This document shows positions 42,298 through 50,770 of a stretch of DNA of 64,000 nucleotides, in pieces (the stretch's first letter is position 1; each line of letters begins with the position of its first letter). This stretch comes from Bog-756 sp963753905 (GTDB lineage Bacteria > Actinomycetota > Acidimicrobiia > Acidimicrobiales > RAAP-2), in assembly GCA_963753905.1 (NCBI GenBank), contig CAVWDZ010000002.1, positions 372,001-436,000 on the forward strand, written 5' to 3'. A model generated the notes under the pieces. That model did not search any database. It was not told the DNA's origin and worked only from the letters and a program-made list of their open reading frames with translations. The translations under genes were made by a program, and so were the position numbers.

Positions 42298-44553
42298 ATG
42301 GAACGATACGAGCGCTTCGACGGCGTCATCGGACGGACCCGTGAGGAATCGGAGCCGTGGTGGCCGACCCCGCCCCATCCTGGTCCGGGTGCCCCTGACG
42401 TCGTCGTGATCCTGCTCGACGACGTCGGCTTCTCCCACTTCGGGTGCTACGGGTCCGACCTCTCCACTCCCCATATCGACGCGCTCGCGGCGGGCGGCCT
42501 GCGCTATGCCAACTTCCACGTGACCCCGCTGTGCTCCCCGACCCGGGCGGCCCTGCTCACCGGACGGAACCACCACGCCGTGGGCATGCGGGCGCTCTCC
42601 AACTTCGACAGCGGCTACCCGCACATGAGAGGGCAGATCTCGCGCCACGCCGCCACCGTGGCCGAGGTACTCCGCGACCAGGGGTACGGCACGTTCGCCG
42701 TGGGCAAGTGGCACCTGTGCCCGATGCAGGACGCCTCGGCGGCAGGGCCGTACGACCAGTGGCCGTGCCAGCGCGGCTTCGACCGGTTCTACGGGTTCCT
42801 CGAGGGCGAGACAGACCAGTTCTCCCCTGATCTCGTCTACGACAATCACCGGGTCGAGCTGCCGGCCGGCCACGAGGACGGCTATCACCTGAGCGAGGAT
42901 CTGGTCGACCACGCGATCGAGTTCATCCACGATTCGGTTTCCATCCGGCCCGACCGACCGTTCTTCGCCTACGTGGCCTTCGGAGCCGCGCACGCCCCCC
43001 ACCAGGCGCCACCCGACTACCTCGAGCGGCAGCGCGGTCGCTTCGACGAGGGGTGGGATGTCACCCGGGACCGGTGGTTCGCCCGCCAGATCGAGATGGG
43101 CCTGCTCCCACCCGACACCATGCTCGCGCCGCGGAACCCGGGGGTCGAGCCCTGGGACTCGCTTCCCGAGAACCAGCGGCTCCTGGCCGCCCGGCTCCAG
43201 GAGGCGTTCGCTGCGTTCCTCGAACACACCGACGCGCAGATCGGCCGGTTGGTGGCCGACCTCGAACGGCTCGGCCGGCTGGACAACACGCTGCTGCTCC
43301 TGCTGTCCGACAACGGGGCGAGCCAGGAGGGCGGGCCCTTCGGCGTCCTGCACGAGATGAAGTACTTCAACTTCCTCGCGGAGACCCCCGACGAGGCGGT
43401 CGAACGGATCGACGAGATCGGCGGGCCACACAGTCACGCCAACTACCCGTGGGGTTGGGCCCAGGCCGGCAACACCCCCTTCAAGTGGTACAAGCAGAAC
43501 ACCCACGAGGGCGGGGTCCACGTCCCGCTCATCGCGCACTGGCCGCGACGGATCGGCGACCGGGGCGCGATCCGTGACCAGTTCCATCACGTGAACGATC
43601 TGGTCCCCACCATCTACGAGACCCTGGGGATCACAGCGCCCGAGGTCTACCGCGGCGACGCGCAGCTGCCGACTTCCGGGATCTCCCTCGGCTACACCTT
43701 CGATGCCCCCGACGCCCCCTCCGAGAAGCACGTGCAGTACTTCGAGATGATGGGCCACCGGGGGATCTACGCGGACGGATGGAAAGCGGTCACCCGTCAC
43801 CGCAGCGGCACCCCGTTCGAGGACGATGTCTGGGAGCTCTACCACCTCACCGAGGATCGCTCCGAGTGCACCGACCTCGCCGCCGAGCAGCCCGAGACCC
43901 TCGCCCGCCTCATCCAACTCTGGTGGGACGAGGCCGAGGCACAGGGGGTGCTCCCCCTCGACGACCGCACGATCGAGCTCTTCACGACCCGCTACCGCGA
44001 CCACTCGGTGCACCCGGTCGACCGGCACTACGTCTACCGGCCGCCGATGTCCCCGCTGCCCGCCCAGGCTGCCCCGGCCATGGGTGCCCGTGGGTTCGAC
44101 CTGACCGCGACCGTCGACCGGCCGGTCGGCGCCGGTGGGGTGCTCTACGCATCGGGGACCCAGAACGCGGGGCTCAGCCTGTTCGTCCAGGGCGACCGCG
44201 TGGTCTTCGACTACAACTGCTTCGGCGACCACCATGTGGTCGAGTCCGACGCCACGGTCCCAGCCGGTGCGACCTCGGTGGGGGTGCGGTTCCGGCGGAC
44301 CGGGACCGGCGGCGAGGCGGAGCTGCGCATCGACGGTGCGGCGTGCGGCTCGATGACGGTGCCCTTCGCGATGACCATCATCTCGAGCGTGGGCCCGAGC
44401 GTCGGATACGACCACGGTGGCCCGGTGAGCGATCGCTACTCGGGCCGCTTCCCGTTCGAGGGGACCCTCCACGAGATCGTGATCGACCTGCCGCGCGCCA
44501 CTGACGTGCAAGCGACTGCAGCCGACGAGCGGGCGGCGATGTCCCGCCAGTGA
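42298..44553 (+). CDS. Arylsulfatase (type I sulfatase)
   Basis: A 751-residue formylglycine-dependent sulfatase. Metal ligands in ILLDDVGFSHFG (Asp41, Asp42), the sulfatase signature CSPTRAALLTGRNH with Cys79 to become formylglycine, GKWHLCP, HSHANYPWGWA near the second half, and DNGASQEGG (metal-binding DN). The last 170 residues form a beta-sandwich, LamG-like (FDLTATVDRPVGAGGVLYAS, LFVQGDRVVFDYNCFG). No signal peptide, so cytoplasmic. Substrate unknown. Needs a formylglycine-generating enzyme, not in the window. ATG at 42298; no strong Shine-Dalgarno. Confidence 0.95.
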   Translation: MERYERFDGVIGRTREESEPWWPTPPHPGPGAPDVVVILLDDVGFSHFGCYGSDLSTPHIDALAAGGLRYANFHVTPLCSPTRAALLTGRNHHAVGMRALSNFDSGYPHMRGQISRHAATVAEVLRDQGYGTFAVGKWHLCPMQDASAAGPYDQWPCQRGFDRFYGFLEGETDQFSPDLVYDNHRVELPAGHEDGYHLSEDLVDHAIEFIHDSVSIRPDRPFFAYVAFGAAHAPHQAPPDYLERQRGRFDEGWDVTRDRWFARQIEMGLLPPDTMLAPRNPGVEPWDSLPENQRLLAARLQEAFAAFLEHTDAQIGRLVADLERLGRLDNTLLLLLSDNGASQEGGPFGVLHEMKYFNFLAETPDEAVERIDEIGGPHSHANYPWGWAQAGNTPFKWYKQNTHEGGVHVPLIAHWPRRIGDRGAIRDQFHHVNDLVPTIYETLGITAPEVYRGDAQLPTSGISLGYTFDAPDAPSEKHVQYFEMMGHRGIYADGWKAVTRHRSGTPFEDDVWELYHLTEDRSECTDLAAEQPETLARLIQLWWDEAEAQGVLPLDDRTIELFTTRYRDHSVHPVDRHYVYRPPMSPLPAQAAPAMGARGFDLTATVDRPVGAGGVLYASGTQNAGLSLFVQGDRVVFDYNCFGDHHVVESDATVPAGATSVGVRFRRTGTGGEAELRIDGAACGSMTVPFAMTIISSVGPSVGYDHGGPVSDRYSGRFPFEGTLHEIVIDLPRATDVQATAADERAAMSRQ

Positions 44554-44584
44554 GCGTCCCGCAAGGGACTCTCCCGGCCGGGTT

Positions 44585-45439
44585 TTACGCGCTGAAGCGC
44601 GCGGAGGCCCCGGCGTCCACGTCGATGACCGACCCGGTGATGTGGCGGGCACCCTCCGAGCAGAGGAAGACCACGGCCGCGGTGATCTCGTCGGGTTCCA
44701 GCCACGGGACCGGTTGGACGTGGAGCCCGACCATGGCACCGGCCACGTCCTCCCGGGTCGGGCGCTCCAGATCGGGGCGCATCAGCCGGTAGAGGGTGTC
44801 GTTGTGGATCATGTCGGTCGACACGTTGCCCGGAGCGATCGCGTTGACCGTGACCCCCACGTGGGCGACCTCGTGGGCGACGGCCTTGCAGAGGCCGATG
44901 ACCCCCCACTTGGACGCGGTGTAGGCCGCAATGCCGGGATTGGCGGAACGGCCCATCATCGAGGAGATGCCGATCATCCGCCCCCATCGCTGGCGACGCA
45001 TGTGGGGAGCGGCGGCGCGCATCGCATGGAACACCCCGGTCAGATTGATCTCGATCGTCTCGCGCCAGTCGACGGCGTCCATCGAGAAGACCGACCCGAG
45101 GGTGGACACCCCTGCGTTGGCGATCATGATGTCGACCGAACCGAGCTCGAGTTGGACGCGGTCGACGAAGTCGATCATCTCGCCGAGGTCGCGTACGTCG
45201 ACGGTCGAAGCCAGGCACCGCCGGCCCTCGGCCTCGACCAGGCGCACCGTCTCGGCGAGGTCGTCTTCGGTGGCCATCGGGTACGGCACGGTCCCGAGAT
45301 CGGCGCACCGGTCGGCGAGGGCGATATCGGCACCGAGGCGGGCGAGTCCGACAGCGTGGCTGCGTCCCTGCCCGCGGGCGCCCCCGGTGATGACCGCCAC
45401 CCGCCCGACGAACTGACCGTCCCCATTCGACTGCGCCAT
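44585..45439 (-). CDS. Mycofactocin-coupled SDR family oxidoreductase
   Basis: A 284-residue short-chain dehydrogenase. Rossmann motif VAVITGGARGQGRSHAVGLA followed by a long insert (ADRCADLGTVPYPMATEDD) that is the mark of mycofactocin-coupled SDRs, which hold NAD tightly and pass electrons to the redox peptide mycofactocin. IANAGVST, Ser159/160, Tyr173 and Lys177 (YTASK) are the catalytic set. Ends SVIDVDAGASARFSA. Lies 62 nt after the PaaX-like gene with its own GAGGAGAGG site; probable operon. Alcohol substrate unknown; no mycofactocin genes here. Confidence 0.92.
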   Translation of the reverse strand: MAQSNGDGQFVGRVAVITGGARGQGRSHAVGLARLGADIALADRCADLGTVPYPMATEDDLAETVRLVEAEGRRCLASTVDVRDLGEMIDFVDRVQLELGSVDIMIANAGVSTLGSVFSMDAVDWRETIEINLTGVFHAMRAAAPHMRRQRWGRMIGISSMMGRSANPGIAAYTASKWGVIGLCKAVAHEVAHVGVTVNAIAPGNVSTDMIHNDTLYRLMRPDLERPTREDVAGAMVGLHVQPVPWLEPDEITAAVVFLCSEGARHITGSVIDVDAGASARFSA

Positions 45440-45501
45440 GGTTCCTCTCCTCGAGCAGGCGCCGTCGTGGCCGCGGCCGGCCGGGTCGCCCGCCGGGGAT
45501 C

Positions 45502-46299
45502 CTACGCCGGACCTGCTGCCCGCCCCCAGGCCCGGAGCACCCCGCGGTACCGACGGTCCCAGCGCTCGTAGGCATCCCGGAGGGCGGGGCCGGGCCATGA
45601 CTCCCCGACCAGTTCCTCCGGCAGCAGCGGATCGGCCAGCAGGTGACGCACCACGGCTGCAGACAGGGCGAACCCGGCGGACAGGTCGTCGGGTCCGGCG
45701 GTCTCCGTGGTCTCGAGGCGGCCCCGGAGGAGCTCGGCACGGGCCGCCCAACCGGCCAGGTCCCACAATCGGGCCGCCAGGAGGACCGGGTCCCCGTCCG
45801 GCACCGCACTGAAGAGGGTCAGGTCGGGGTCCTCGGATGGATCCGGCCGCAGGTCGAGATTGTCGGGGCGCAGCCAGACCCCCTCGCGCTGCTCGGCAAG
45901 GCGCGCCACCACCAGCCGGCGGCGGCGGGTGGCACGCTCCTCGGCCGACTTGCCGGCCGCGGTCACCACGACGATCCGCCAGCCGTCCCGCCACGGCCGG
46001 GTGCCCCCCCGGAGACCCTCGCCCTGGCGGGCCTGACGCTCGAGGAGGTGCCCGGCCAGCCGGTACCGTCCCGCCCCGTCGGTGGTCGCCTCGCCGGAGG
46101 CCACCATGCGGCTGAGCGCGACCCGGGCCCGGTTCCCGCTGATCCCGAACAGCCCCGACAGACGGACCAGATGGGAGACGGGCAGCTCGGGTGGGTCCTC
46201 ACCGAGCAGGGCGCTCGCCAGCACCGACCGCGCGGTCAGCGGGGTCGCTCCGTCCTCCCCGCCGGACGGTCCGGCCACACGCTCATCCGATCCGGCCAT
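45502..46299 (-). CDS. PaaX-family transcriptional regulator
   Basis: A 265-residue regulator with the PaaX order: N-terminal winged helix (LTARSVLASALLG, LVRLSGLFGISGNRARVALSRMVASGEA), a middle wing with YRLAGHLLERQARQ, the catalytic-like core region WRIVVVTA, and a C-terminal helical domain (LRDAYERWDRRYRGVL). PaaX repressors are relieved by aryl-CoA thioesters. It is transcribed divergently from the desaturase with only 44 bp between, so it may control both that gene and the SDR downstream. Confidence 0.88.
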   Translation of the reverse strand: MAGSDERVAGPSGGEDGATPLTARSVLASALLGEDPPELPVSHLVRLSGLFGISGNRARVALSRMVASGEATTDGAGRYRLAGHLLERQARQGEGLRGGTRPWRDGWRIVVVTAAGKSAEERATRRRRLVVARLAEQREGVWLRPDNLDLRPDPSEDPDLTLFSAVPDGDPVLLAARLWDLAGWAARAELLRGRLETTETAGPDDLSAGFALSAAVVRHLLADPLLPEELVGESWPGPALRDAYERWDRRYRGVLRAWGRAAGPA

Positions 46300-46338
46300 A
46301 TTACTCCGCTGCGCCAGTTGATTTTCTGTTGTAATATA
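46298..46338. promoter_or_regulatory. Divergent promoters with ATATTAC/GTAATAT dyad
   Basis: The 44-bp gap between the PaaX-like and desaturase genes is bordered by an inverted repeat, ATATTAC (46298-46304) and GTAATAT (46331-46337). The right arm includes TAATAT, a -10 placed 6 nt before the desaturase ATG (leaderless), and overlaps TATATT on the other strand, a -10 for the regulator. A bound repressor would block both. Confidence 0.5.
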
Positions 46339-46343
46339 GCGGC

Positions 46344-47291
46344 ATGACCACCACCATGGTGGCCGACCCGGCCGATCGTCCCGACGTCTTCCCCACCGAG
46401 CGGTTGCTCGAGAACGGAAAGGCCCGCCCCGAGCTGCGACGCGACCTGAGACGGATCTCGGACGGCCGCAACGCCGTCACGGTGCTCTCGGTCTGGGCCT
46501 GGGTGGCGGTCATCATCGGCGGCGCGGTGTGGATCGACCGGTGGTGGGCCTACCTGGTGGCGTTCCTCCTCATGGGTCCCATGTACGCGCGGTTCGCCAT
46601 CCTCATGCACGAGTCGGCCCACAATCTGCTCTTCTCCAAGAGGTGGCTCAACGACTGGGTGGGTACCTGGCTCGTGGCGTACCCGACCTGGACACCGATC
46701 TCGCTGTACCGCCGCGGCCACTTCGCCCACCACCGGGAGGAGTTCGGCCCGAACGAACCGGACATCGCCTTCTACGGTGGGTACCGCTGCGACCGGCGCT
46801 CCCTCGCCCGACGCCTGGTCCGTGACGCGGTTGGCATCTCCGGCTGGAAGAACCTGGTCCCGCTCGTGACCTCGGTACGCACGCCCGCCTACCGTCGGGT
46901 CTCGCTCTCCATCCTCGGGGTCCAGGCCCTGCTCTGGGCCCTGCTCTGGACGACCACCGGGAAGTGGTGGATCTACCCGCTGCTCTGGTTCCTCCCGTGG
47001 ATGACCCAGTGGCGGGTGATCAACCGGCTCCGGGCCATCGCCGAGCACGGCGGCCTGGAGGCCAGCCGCGATCGCCGGGTCACCACCCACAACGTGCGCC
47101 AGCACTGGATCGCCCGGTTCTGGTTCGTCCCGTACAACACCGGATGGCACCTGGCCCACCACGTCGACATGGGTGTCCCCTGGCGGAACCTCCCCCGCTA
47201 CCACACCGAGCTGGTCCGGGCCGGCTACGTCACCGAGGGGATCACCTATCCGGGCTACCTGGCCCTCTGGAGAGCCCTCTCCTCGGCGTGA
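46344..47291 (+). CDS. Membrane fatty acid desaturase family protein
   Basis: A 315-residue integral membrane di-iron enzyme. Three His boxes: His89-ESA-His93, His126-FAHH130 and His269-LAHH273, all needed to bind iron. Four hydrophobic segments (about 45-62, 66-83, 190-206 and 210-222). The family includes fatty acid desaturases, carotenoid and alkane hydroxylases; the exact reaction is not clear. Start ATG 46344 is the first base region after a TAATAT -10, so leaderless. Adjacent PaaX-like regulator hints at control by an acyl/aryl-CoA. Confidence 0.9.
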   Translation: MTTTMVADPADRPDVFPTERLLENGKARPELRRDLRRISDGRNAVTVLSVWAWVAVIIGGAVWIDRWWAYLVAFLLMGPMYARFAILMHESAHNLLFSKRWLNDWVGTWLVAYPTWTPISLYRRGHFAHHREEFGPNEPDIAFYGGYRCDRRSLARRLVRDAVGISGWKNLVPLVTSVRTPAYRRVSLSILGVQALLWALLWTTTGKWWIYPLLWFLPWMTQWRVINRLRAIAEHGGLEASRDRRVTTHNVRQHWIARFWFVPYNTGWHLAHHVDMGVPWRNLPRYHTELVRAGYVTEGITYPGYLALWRALSSA

Positions 47292-47316
47292 CCGCTCAGG
47301 TCCGCACGCCCGCGAC

Positions 47317-48972
47317 TCAGGCCGGCCGCGCGCGGAACGCCCGGTAGCGGGTGACCAACCCGGCCGTCGAGCTGTCCTCGCCGGCGAGGTCGGGCGCCGC
47401 GTCGGCGCCGAGCGCGGGTGCCAGTGCGCCGGCCATCACCTTGCCGAGCTCCACGCCCCACTGGTCGAACGAGTCGATCCCCCAGACCGCGCCCTCGACG
47501 AAGACGGTGTGCTCGTAGAGCGCGATGAGCTGACCCAGCACGGACGGGGTGAGTCTCGGCGCGAGGATGGTCGAGCTCGGGTGGTTGCCGGGCATCACCT
47601 TGTGGGGGACGACCGCGAGTGGGGTGCCCTCGGCCTCGACCTCTTCTTTCGTCCTGCCGAAGGCCAGGACCTTGGACTGGGCGAAGCAGTTGGCCATGAG
47701 CAGGTCCTGCTGGTCGCCGTCCTCGTGGGTCGACTCGGCGAACCCGAGGAAGTCGGCGGGGACGAGGGTGGTCCCCTGGTGGAGCAGCTGGTAGAAGGCG
47801 TGCTGGCCGTTGGTGCCCGGCTCCCCCCAGAAGATCTCCCCCGTCTCGCCCCAGACCGGCGAGCCGTCCCACCGGACCGACTTGCCGTTCGACTCCATGG
47901 TCAGCTGCTGGAGGTAGGCCGGAAAGCGGGCCAGCCGTTGGCTGTAGGGCAGCACGGCGTGGGTCTGTGCGCCGAGCAGATTGCGGTACCAGACGTTGAG
48001 CATGCCCTGGATGACTGGAAGGTTCGTCTCGAAGGGCGCTGTCGCGAAGTGGCGGTCGAGCGTGTGGAAGCCCGCCAGCATCTCGCCGAAGGCCTCCGGT
48101 CCGATGGCCACCACCAGGGAGAAGCCGATGGCCGAGTCGACGGAGTAGCGCCCACCGACCCAGTCCCAGAAGCCGAACATGTTGGCCGGATCGATCCCGA
48201 ACCCGGTGACCCCGGCCTCATTGGTCGAGACCGCGACGAAGTGACGGGCGACCGCCTCGTCACCGCAGCCCAGTCCGCCGAGCAGCCAGCGCCGGGCGGC
48301 ACGGGCGTTGGTCAAGGTCTCGAGGGTGGTGAAGGTCTTCGAACTGACCACGAAGAGGGTTTCGGCCGGGTCGAGGTCGCGGGTCTTCTCGTAGAGGTCC
48401 ACCGGATCGATGTTGGACACGAACCGGCAGCCGATCTCGGGCGAGGCATAGTCGGCCAGCGCCTGGTAGGCCATCGCCGGTCCGAGATCCGACCCACCGA
48501 TCCCGATGTTGACCACGGAGCGGATCCGCTTGCCCGTCCACCCGGTCCACTCGCCGGAGCGGATCCGGGCGGCAACCCCACCCATCCGGTCGAGCACACG
48601 GTGCACCTCGGCGACCACGTCGTGGCCGTCGACCTCGAGTGTCGCCCCCTTCGGCATCCGGAGGGCGACGTGCAGCACCGCCCGGTCCTCGGTGGTGTTG
48701 ACGTGCCGTCCGGCGAACATGGCATCGCGGCGTTCGGCGACCCCCGCCCGGCGGGCCACGGTGAACAGGGCGTCCAGGGCCGGGGCGTCCACCCGGTGCT
48801 TCGCGTAGTCGAGGACCAGGTTCCCGGCGCCGGCCACCATCCGCGCACCGCGGTCGGGCTCCTCGGCGAAGAGCTCGCGCAGGTGCCGGCCTCCCACCCG
48901 GGCCGCGTGTTCCTTCAGGGCGCGCCACTCCGCTGTCGTCGGGAGATCAACGGGTGTGCCGGTCTCGTCCAT
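47317..48972 (-). CDS. pgi: Glucose-6-phosphate isomerase
   Basis: A 551-residue phosphoglucose isomerase. Marks: NIGIGGSDLGPAMAYQAL, VSSKTFTTLETLTNA, FGFWDWVGGRYSVDSAIGFSL, LPVIQGMLNVWYRN, QQLTMESNGKSVRWDG with the catalytic Glu, and GIDSFDQWGVELGK (signature 2). Converts glucose-6-P and fructose-6-P. ATG at 48972 with a GAGGAG site; the open frame further upstream is not conserved. It shares a 410-nt upstream region with response regulator 1 in which the GTTCACC-type repeats lie. Confidence 0.97.
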   Translation of the reverse strand: MDETGTPVDLPTTAEWRALKEHAARVGGRHLRELFAEEPDRGARMVAGAGNLVLDYAKHRVDAPALDALFTVARRAGVAERRDAMFAGRHVNTTEDRAVLHVALRMPKGATLEVDGHDVVAEVHRVLDRMGGVAARIRSGEWTGWTGKRIRSVVNIGIGGSDLGPAMAYQALADYASPEIGCRFVSNIDPVDLYEKTRDLDPAETLFVVSSKTFTTLETLTNARAARRWLLGGLGCGDEAVARHFVAVSTNEAGVTGFGIDPANMFGFWDWVGGRYSVDSAIGFSLVVAIGPEAFGEMLAGFHTLDRHFATAPFETNLPVIQGMLNVWYRNLLGAQTHAVLPYSQRLARFPAYLQQLTMESNGKSVRWDGSPVWGETGEIFWGEPGTNGQHAFYQLLHQGTTLVPADFLGFAESTHEDGDQQDLLMANCFAQSKVLAFGRTKEEVEAEGTPLAVVPHKVMPGNHPSSTILAPRLTPSVLGQLIALYEHTVFVEGAVWGIDSFDQWGVELGKVMAGALAPALGADAAPDLAGEDSSTAGLVTRYRAFRARPA

Positions 48973-49069
48973 GGCTCCTCGATCCTGTCGCAACGCCGGT
49001 CGATCCCGGATCGGCCAGGCTTTCCGTGCCCGACCCGACTGTAGACAGCCCCCCGCCCACCGGCGAGAA

Positions 49070-49135
49070 GATAACCGAGTGATTACCTTCCATTGACGCG
49101 CCGATCGCGTCACGTTCACCTGGCCTTCTTAGGGT
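49070..49135 (+). promoter_or_regulatory. 11-bp phased GTTCACC-like array and promoter, response regulator 1
   Basis: Heptamers at exact 11-bp steps: GATAACC (49070), GATTACC (49081), ATTGACG (49092), GATCGCG (49103), GTTCACC (49114). Then 9 nt and TAGGGT (49130-49135), a -10. This is the architecture of PHO boxes bound by PhoP/RegX3-type regulators in actinobacteria. The nearest copy is at the -35 position. The remaining region to the pgi start (48973-49069) shows nothing else. It may also act on pgi, about 98 nt away. Confidence 0.6.
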
Positions 49136-49143
49136 GACCGGTG

Positions 49144-49386
49144 ATGGCCGCGCACCCGAGGACCAACTGTCACACGCCCGGCCGGTCGACCGGTGGGCGT
49201 GACGGCGGGTTCTCCGGTGCGACCTCTCGTCCGGGGGCCTGGCCCCCGCTGCCTCTCACGGCAACCCCGCCTGCACCGGCCCCGCCGGTCAGGCAGTCCA
49301 GCAGCGGTGCAGCGGCCCGCGCGCGCCACAGCCTCCGGGTATCCAAGGCTTGTGCCCTGTTCCGGGGCCTCCCGTCCAGACCATGA
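49144..49386 (+). CDS. Possible leaderless small ORF coupled to response regulator 1
   Basis: An 80-codon frame whose ATG lies 8 nt after the TAGGGT -10 (a GTG at 49141 is also possible) and whose TGA overlaps the ATG of response regulator 1 (ATGA). The product is Pro/Ala/Arg/Ser-rich without recognisable fold, and codon use is only moderately coding-like. If it is translated it is a leader cistron; if not, the regulator has a 240-nt leader and no visible ribosome-binding site. Confidence 0.35.
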   Translation: MAAHPRTNCHTPGRSTGGRDGGFSGATSRPGAWPPLPLTATPPAPAPPVRQSSSGAAARARHSLRVSKACALFRGLPSRP

Positions 49387-50132
49387 CCCTGGCACTCAGC
49401 GAGGTCGACCAGCGCGCGCTCTCCGAAGAGGCGCCGCCGACCATCCTGATCATCGACGACGACCACCTCTCGCGCGACTCTCTGGCCGCCACCCTCTCCA
49501 TCGAGGGATTCGACGTCATCACCGCGACCAGCGGCGACGAGGGTCTCTCCCTGGTCGCGTCGGCGGCTCCCGCCCTCATCCTGCTCGACACCCAGCTCGG
49601 TGACTCGGAGGGATTCAGCGTCTTCCGCACCATCAGCTCGGTGGCCCCGCGGGTGCCGGTCATCATGGTCACCTCCCGGGACGACGAGCTCGACGCCGTG
49701 CTCGCCCTCGAGGCCGGCGCTGCAGACCACATCACCAAGCCGCCTCGCCCCCGCGAGCTGACCGCACGGATCCGTGCGGTCCTCCGCCGGGTCGGCGGGC
49801 AGCCCCACGACCTGGTCCCGGTTCCGCCGAGCGGCGTGTACGCCTTCGGGCCGGTGACCATCGACGTCTCCCTGCGGGAGACCAGTCTGCACGGCCAGGT
49901 CGTCGAGCTCTCCCGCAAGGAGTTCGACCTGCTCGCCCTGCTGGTGTCAGAGGCCGGGCACGTGGTCACCCGCAAGCAGTGCATGGACCGGATCTGGCGG
50001 GATCGCAAGAAGGGGGACAGCCGCACCCTCGACACCCACGTCAAGCGCCTCCGCAAGAAGATCGAGTCCAACCCGGCGGAGCCCGAGCATCTCATCACGG
50101 TGCGGGGAGTGGGATACCGCTTCAAACCGTAA
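49383..50132 (+). CDS. Orphan OmpR/PhoB-type response regulator 1
   Basis: A 249-residue response regulator. Receiver domain with Asp25/Asp26, phospho-acceptor Asp69 (LILLDTQL), Thr97 (MVTSRDDE) and Lys119, so phosphorylation competent. C-terminal winged helix with VELSRKEFDLLALLVSEAG, and SRTLDTHVKRLRKKIE followed by VRGVGYRFKP. Closest by appearance to RegX3/PhoP-like proteins. No histidine kinase is in the window. ATG at 49383 overlaps the small ORF (ATGA). About 40 percent similar to response regulator 2 by eye. Confidence 0.92.
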   Translation: MTLALSEVDQRALSEEAPPTILIIDDDHLSRDSLAATLSIEGFDVITATSGDEGLSLVASAAPALILLDTQLGDSEGFSVFRTISSVAPRVPVIMVTSRDDELDAVLALEAGAADHITKPPRPRELTARIRAVLRRVGGQPHDLVPVPPSGVYAFGPVTIDVSLRETSLHGQVVELSRKEFDLLALLVSEAGHVVTRKQCMDRIWRDRKKGDSRTLDTHVKRLRKKIESNPAEPEHLITVRGVGYRFKP

Positions 50133-50211
50133 GGGTCCGCCCGGCGCCGCCGTTGCCCATGCCCTCCCCCTTGGTCGTGACCGTGTCGTTCGGGCGGGCC
50201 CTTACGGTTTG
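50123..50211. repeat. 21-bp inverted repeat overlapping the stop codon of response regulator 1
   Basis: Bases 50123-50143, which include the final codons and TAA, pair with 50191-50211 with one mismatch (a G-U pair in RNA) around a 47-nt loop. The last seven codons of the gene are thus copied in reverse 50 nt away. It may be a terminator that separates the regulator from the crcB pair. Confidence 0.7.
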
Positions 50212-50266
50212 AGGCCCCCACCTGGGCCATCGGTTCTCCATCGGCTGCTCTAGGCTGGCGGCGGAC

Positions 50267-50770
50267 ATGGAGCGCTCCCGGCACGGCACGCCCAGGCCCC
50301 ACGGGCCGTGGGCGCTGGTGGCCATCGCCGCAGGTGGGGCGCTCGGCACGCTCTGCCGCTACGGCGTGGAGCGGGGGCTCTCCACGCCTCCGGACCACTT
50401 CCCCTGGGCCACGCTCATCGTCAACGTGGTGGGTTCGTTCCTGCTCGGCGCAGTCCTGACCCTGGTCGTCGAGCGGTGGCCCACGGACCGCTTCCTCCGA
50501 CCCTTCGCCGCCGTCGGGTTCTGCGGAGGCTTCACCACCTTCTCGACCCTGGCCGTGGAGGTCGACCAGCGCGTCCAGCACGGCATGACCGGCCTCGCCG
50601 CGGCCTACGTGGTGCTCAGCCTGTTCCTCGGCCTCGGCGCCGCGCTGGCGGGCATCACCCTGGTCAGGGGCAGGATCTTGCCCGCCATCTGGGCCACGGA
50701 GATCCCCGACCCGGACGTGTTGGAGGACGACGACCGCATCGTCGGGCGCGACGAGGGGGCCCCGCCGTGA
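50267..50770 (+). CDS. crcB: Fluoride channel subunit CrcB/Fluc 1
   Basis: A 167-residue Fluc subunit with four helices that exports fluoride. Markers: GGALGTLCRYGVERGL, PWATLIVNVVGSFLLG (pore Asn in VNxxGSF), VGFCGGFTTFSTLAVEV (Phe/Thr track and central Na site) and LGLGAALAGITLV. An acidic C-terminal tail (EIPDPDVLEDDDRIVG) extends past the channel core. Paired with crcB 2 through a 4-nt GTGA overlap, so the two probably form an antiparallel heterodimer. A TAGGCT -10 lies 10 nt before the ATG. Confidence 0.95.
   Translation: MERSRHGTPRPHGPWALVAIAAGGALGTLCRYGVERGLSTPPDHFPWATLIVNVVGSFLLGAVLTLVVERWPTDRFLRPFAAVGFCGGFTTFSTLAVEVDQRVQHGMTGLAAAYVVLSLFLGLGAALAGITLVRGRILPAIWATEIPDPDVLEDDDRIVGRDEGAPP

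Noticed and set aside
49140..49382. Structured regulatory RNA in the leader of response regulator 1
   Set aside because: A bulged GC-rich hairpin is present near 49170-49200 but matches no known RNA; a coupled ORF explains the ATGA better.
50144..50266. Possible fluoride (crcB) riboswitch upstream of the crcB pair
   Set aside because: The conserved pseudoknot sequences of that riboswitch are not visible; the region is occupied by the inverted repeat and a TAGGCT -10.
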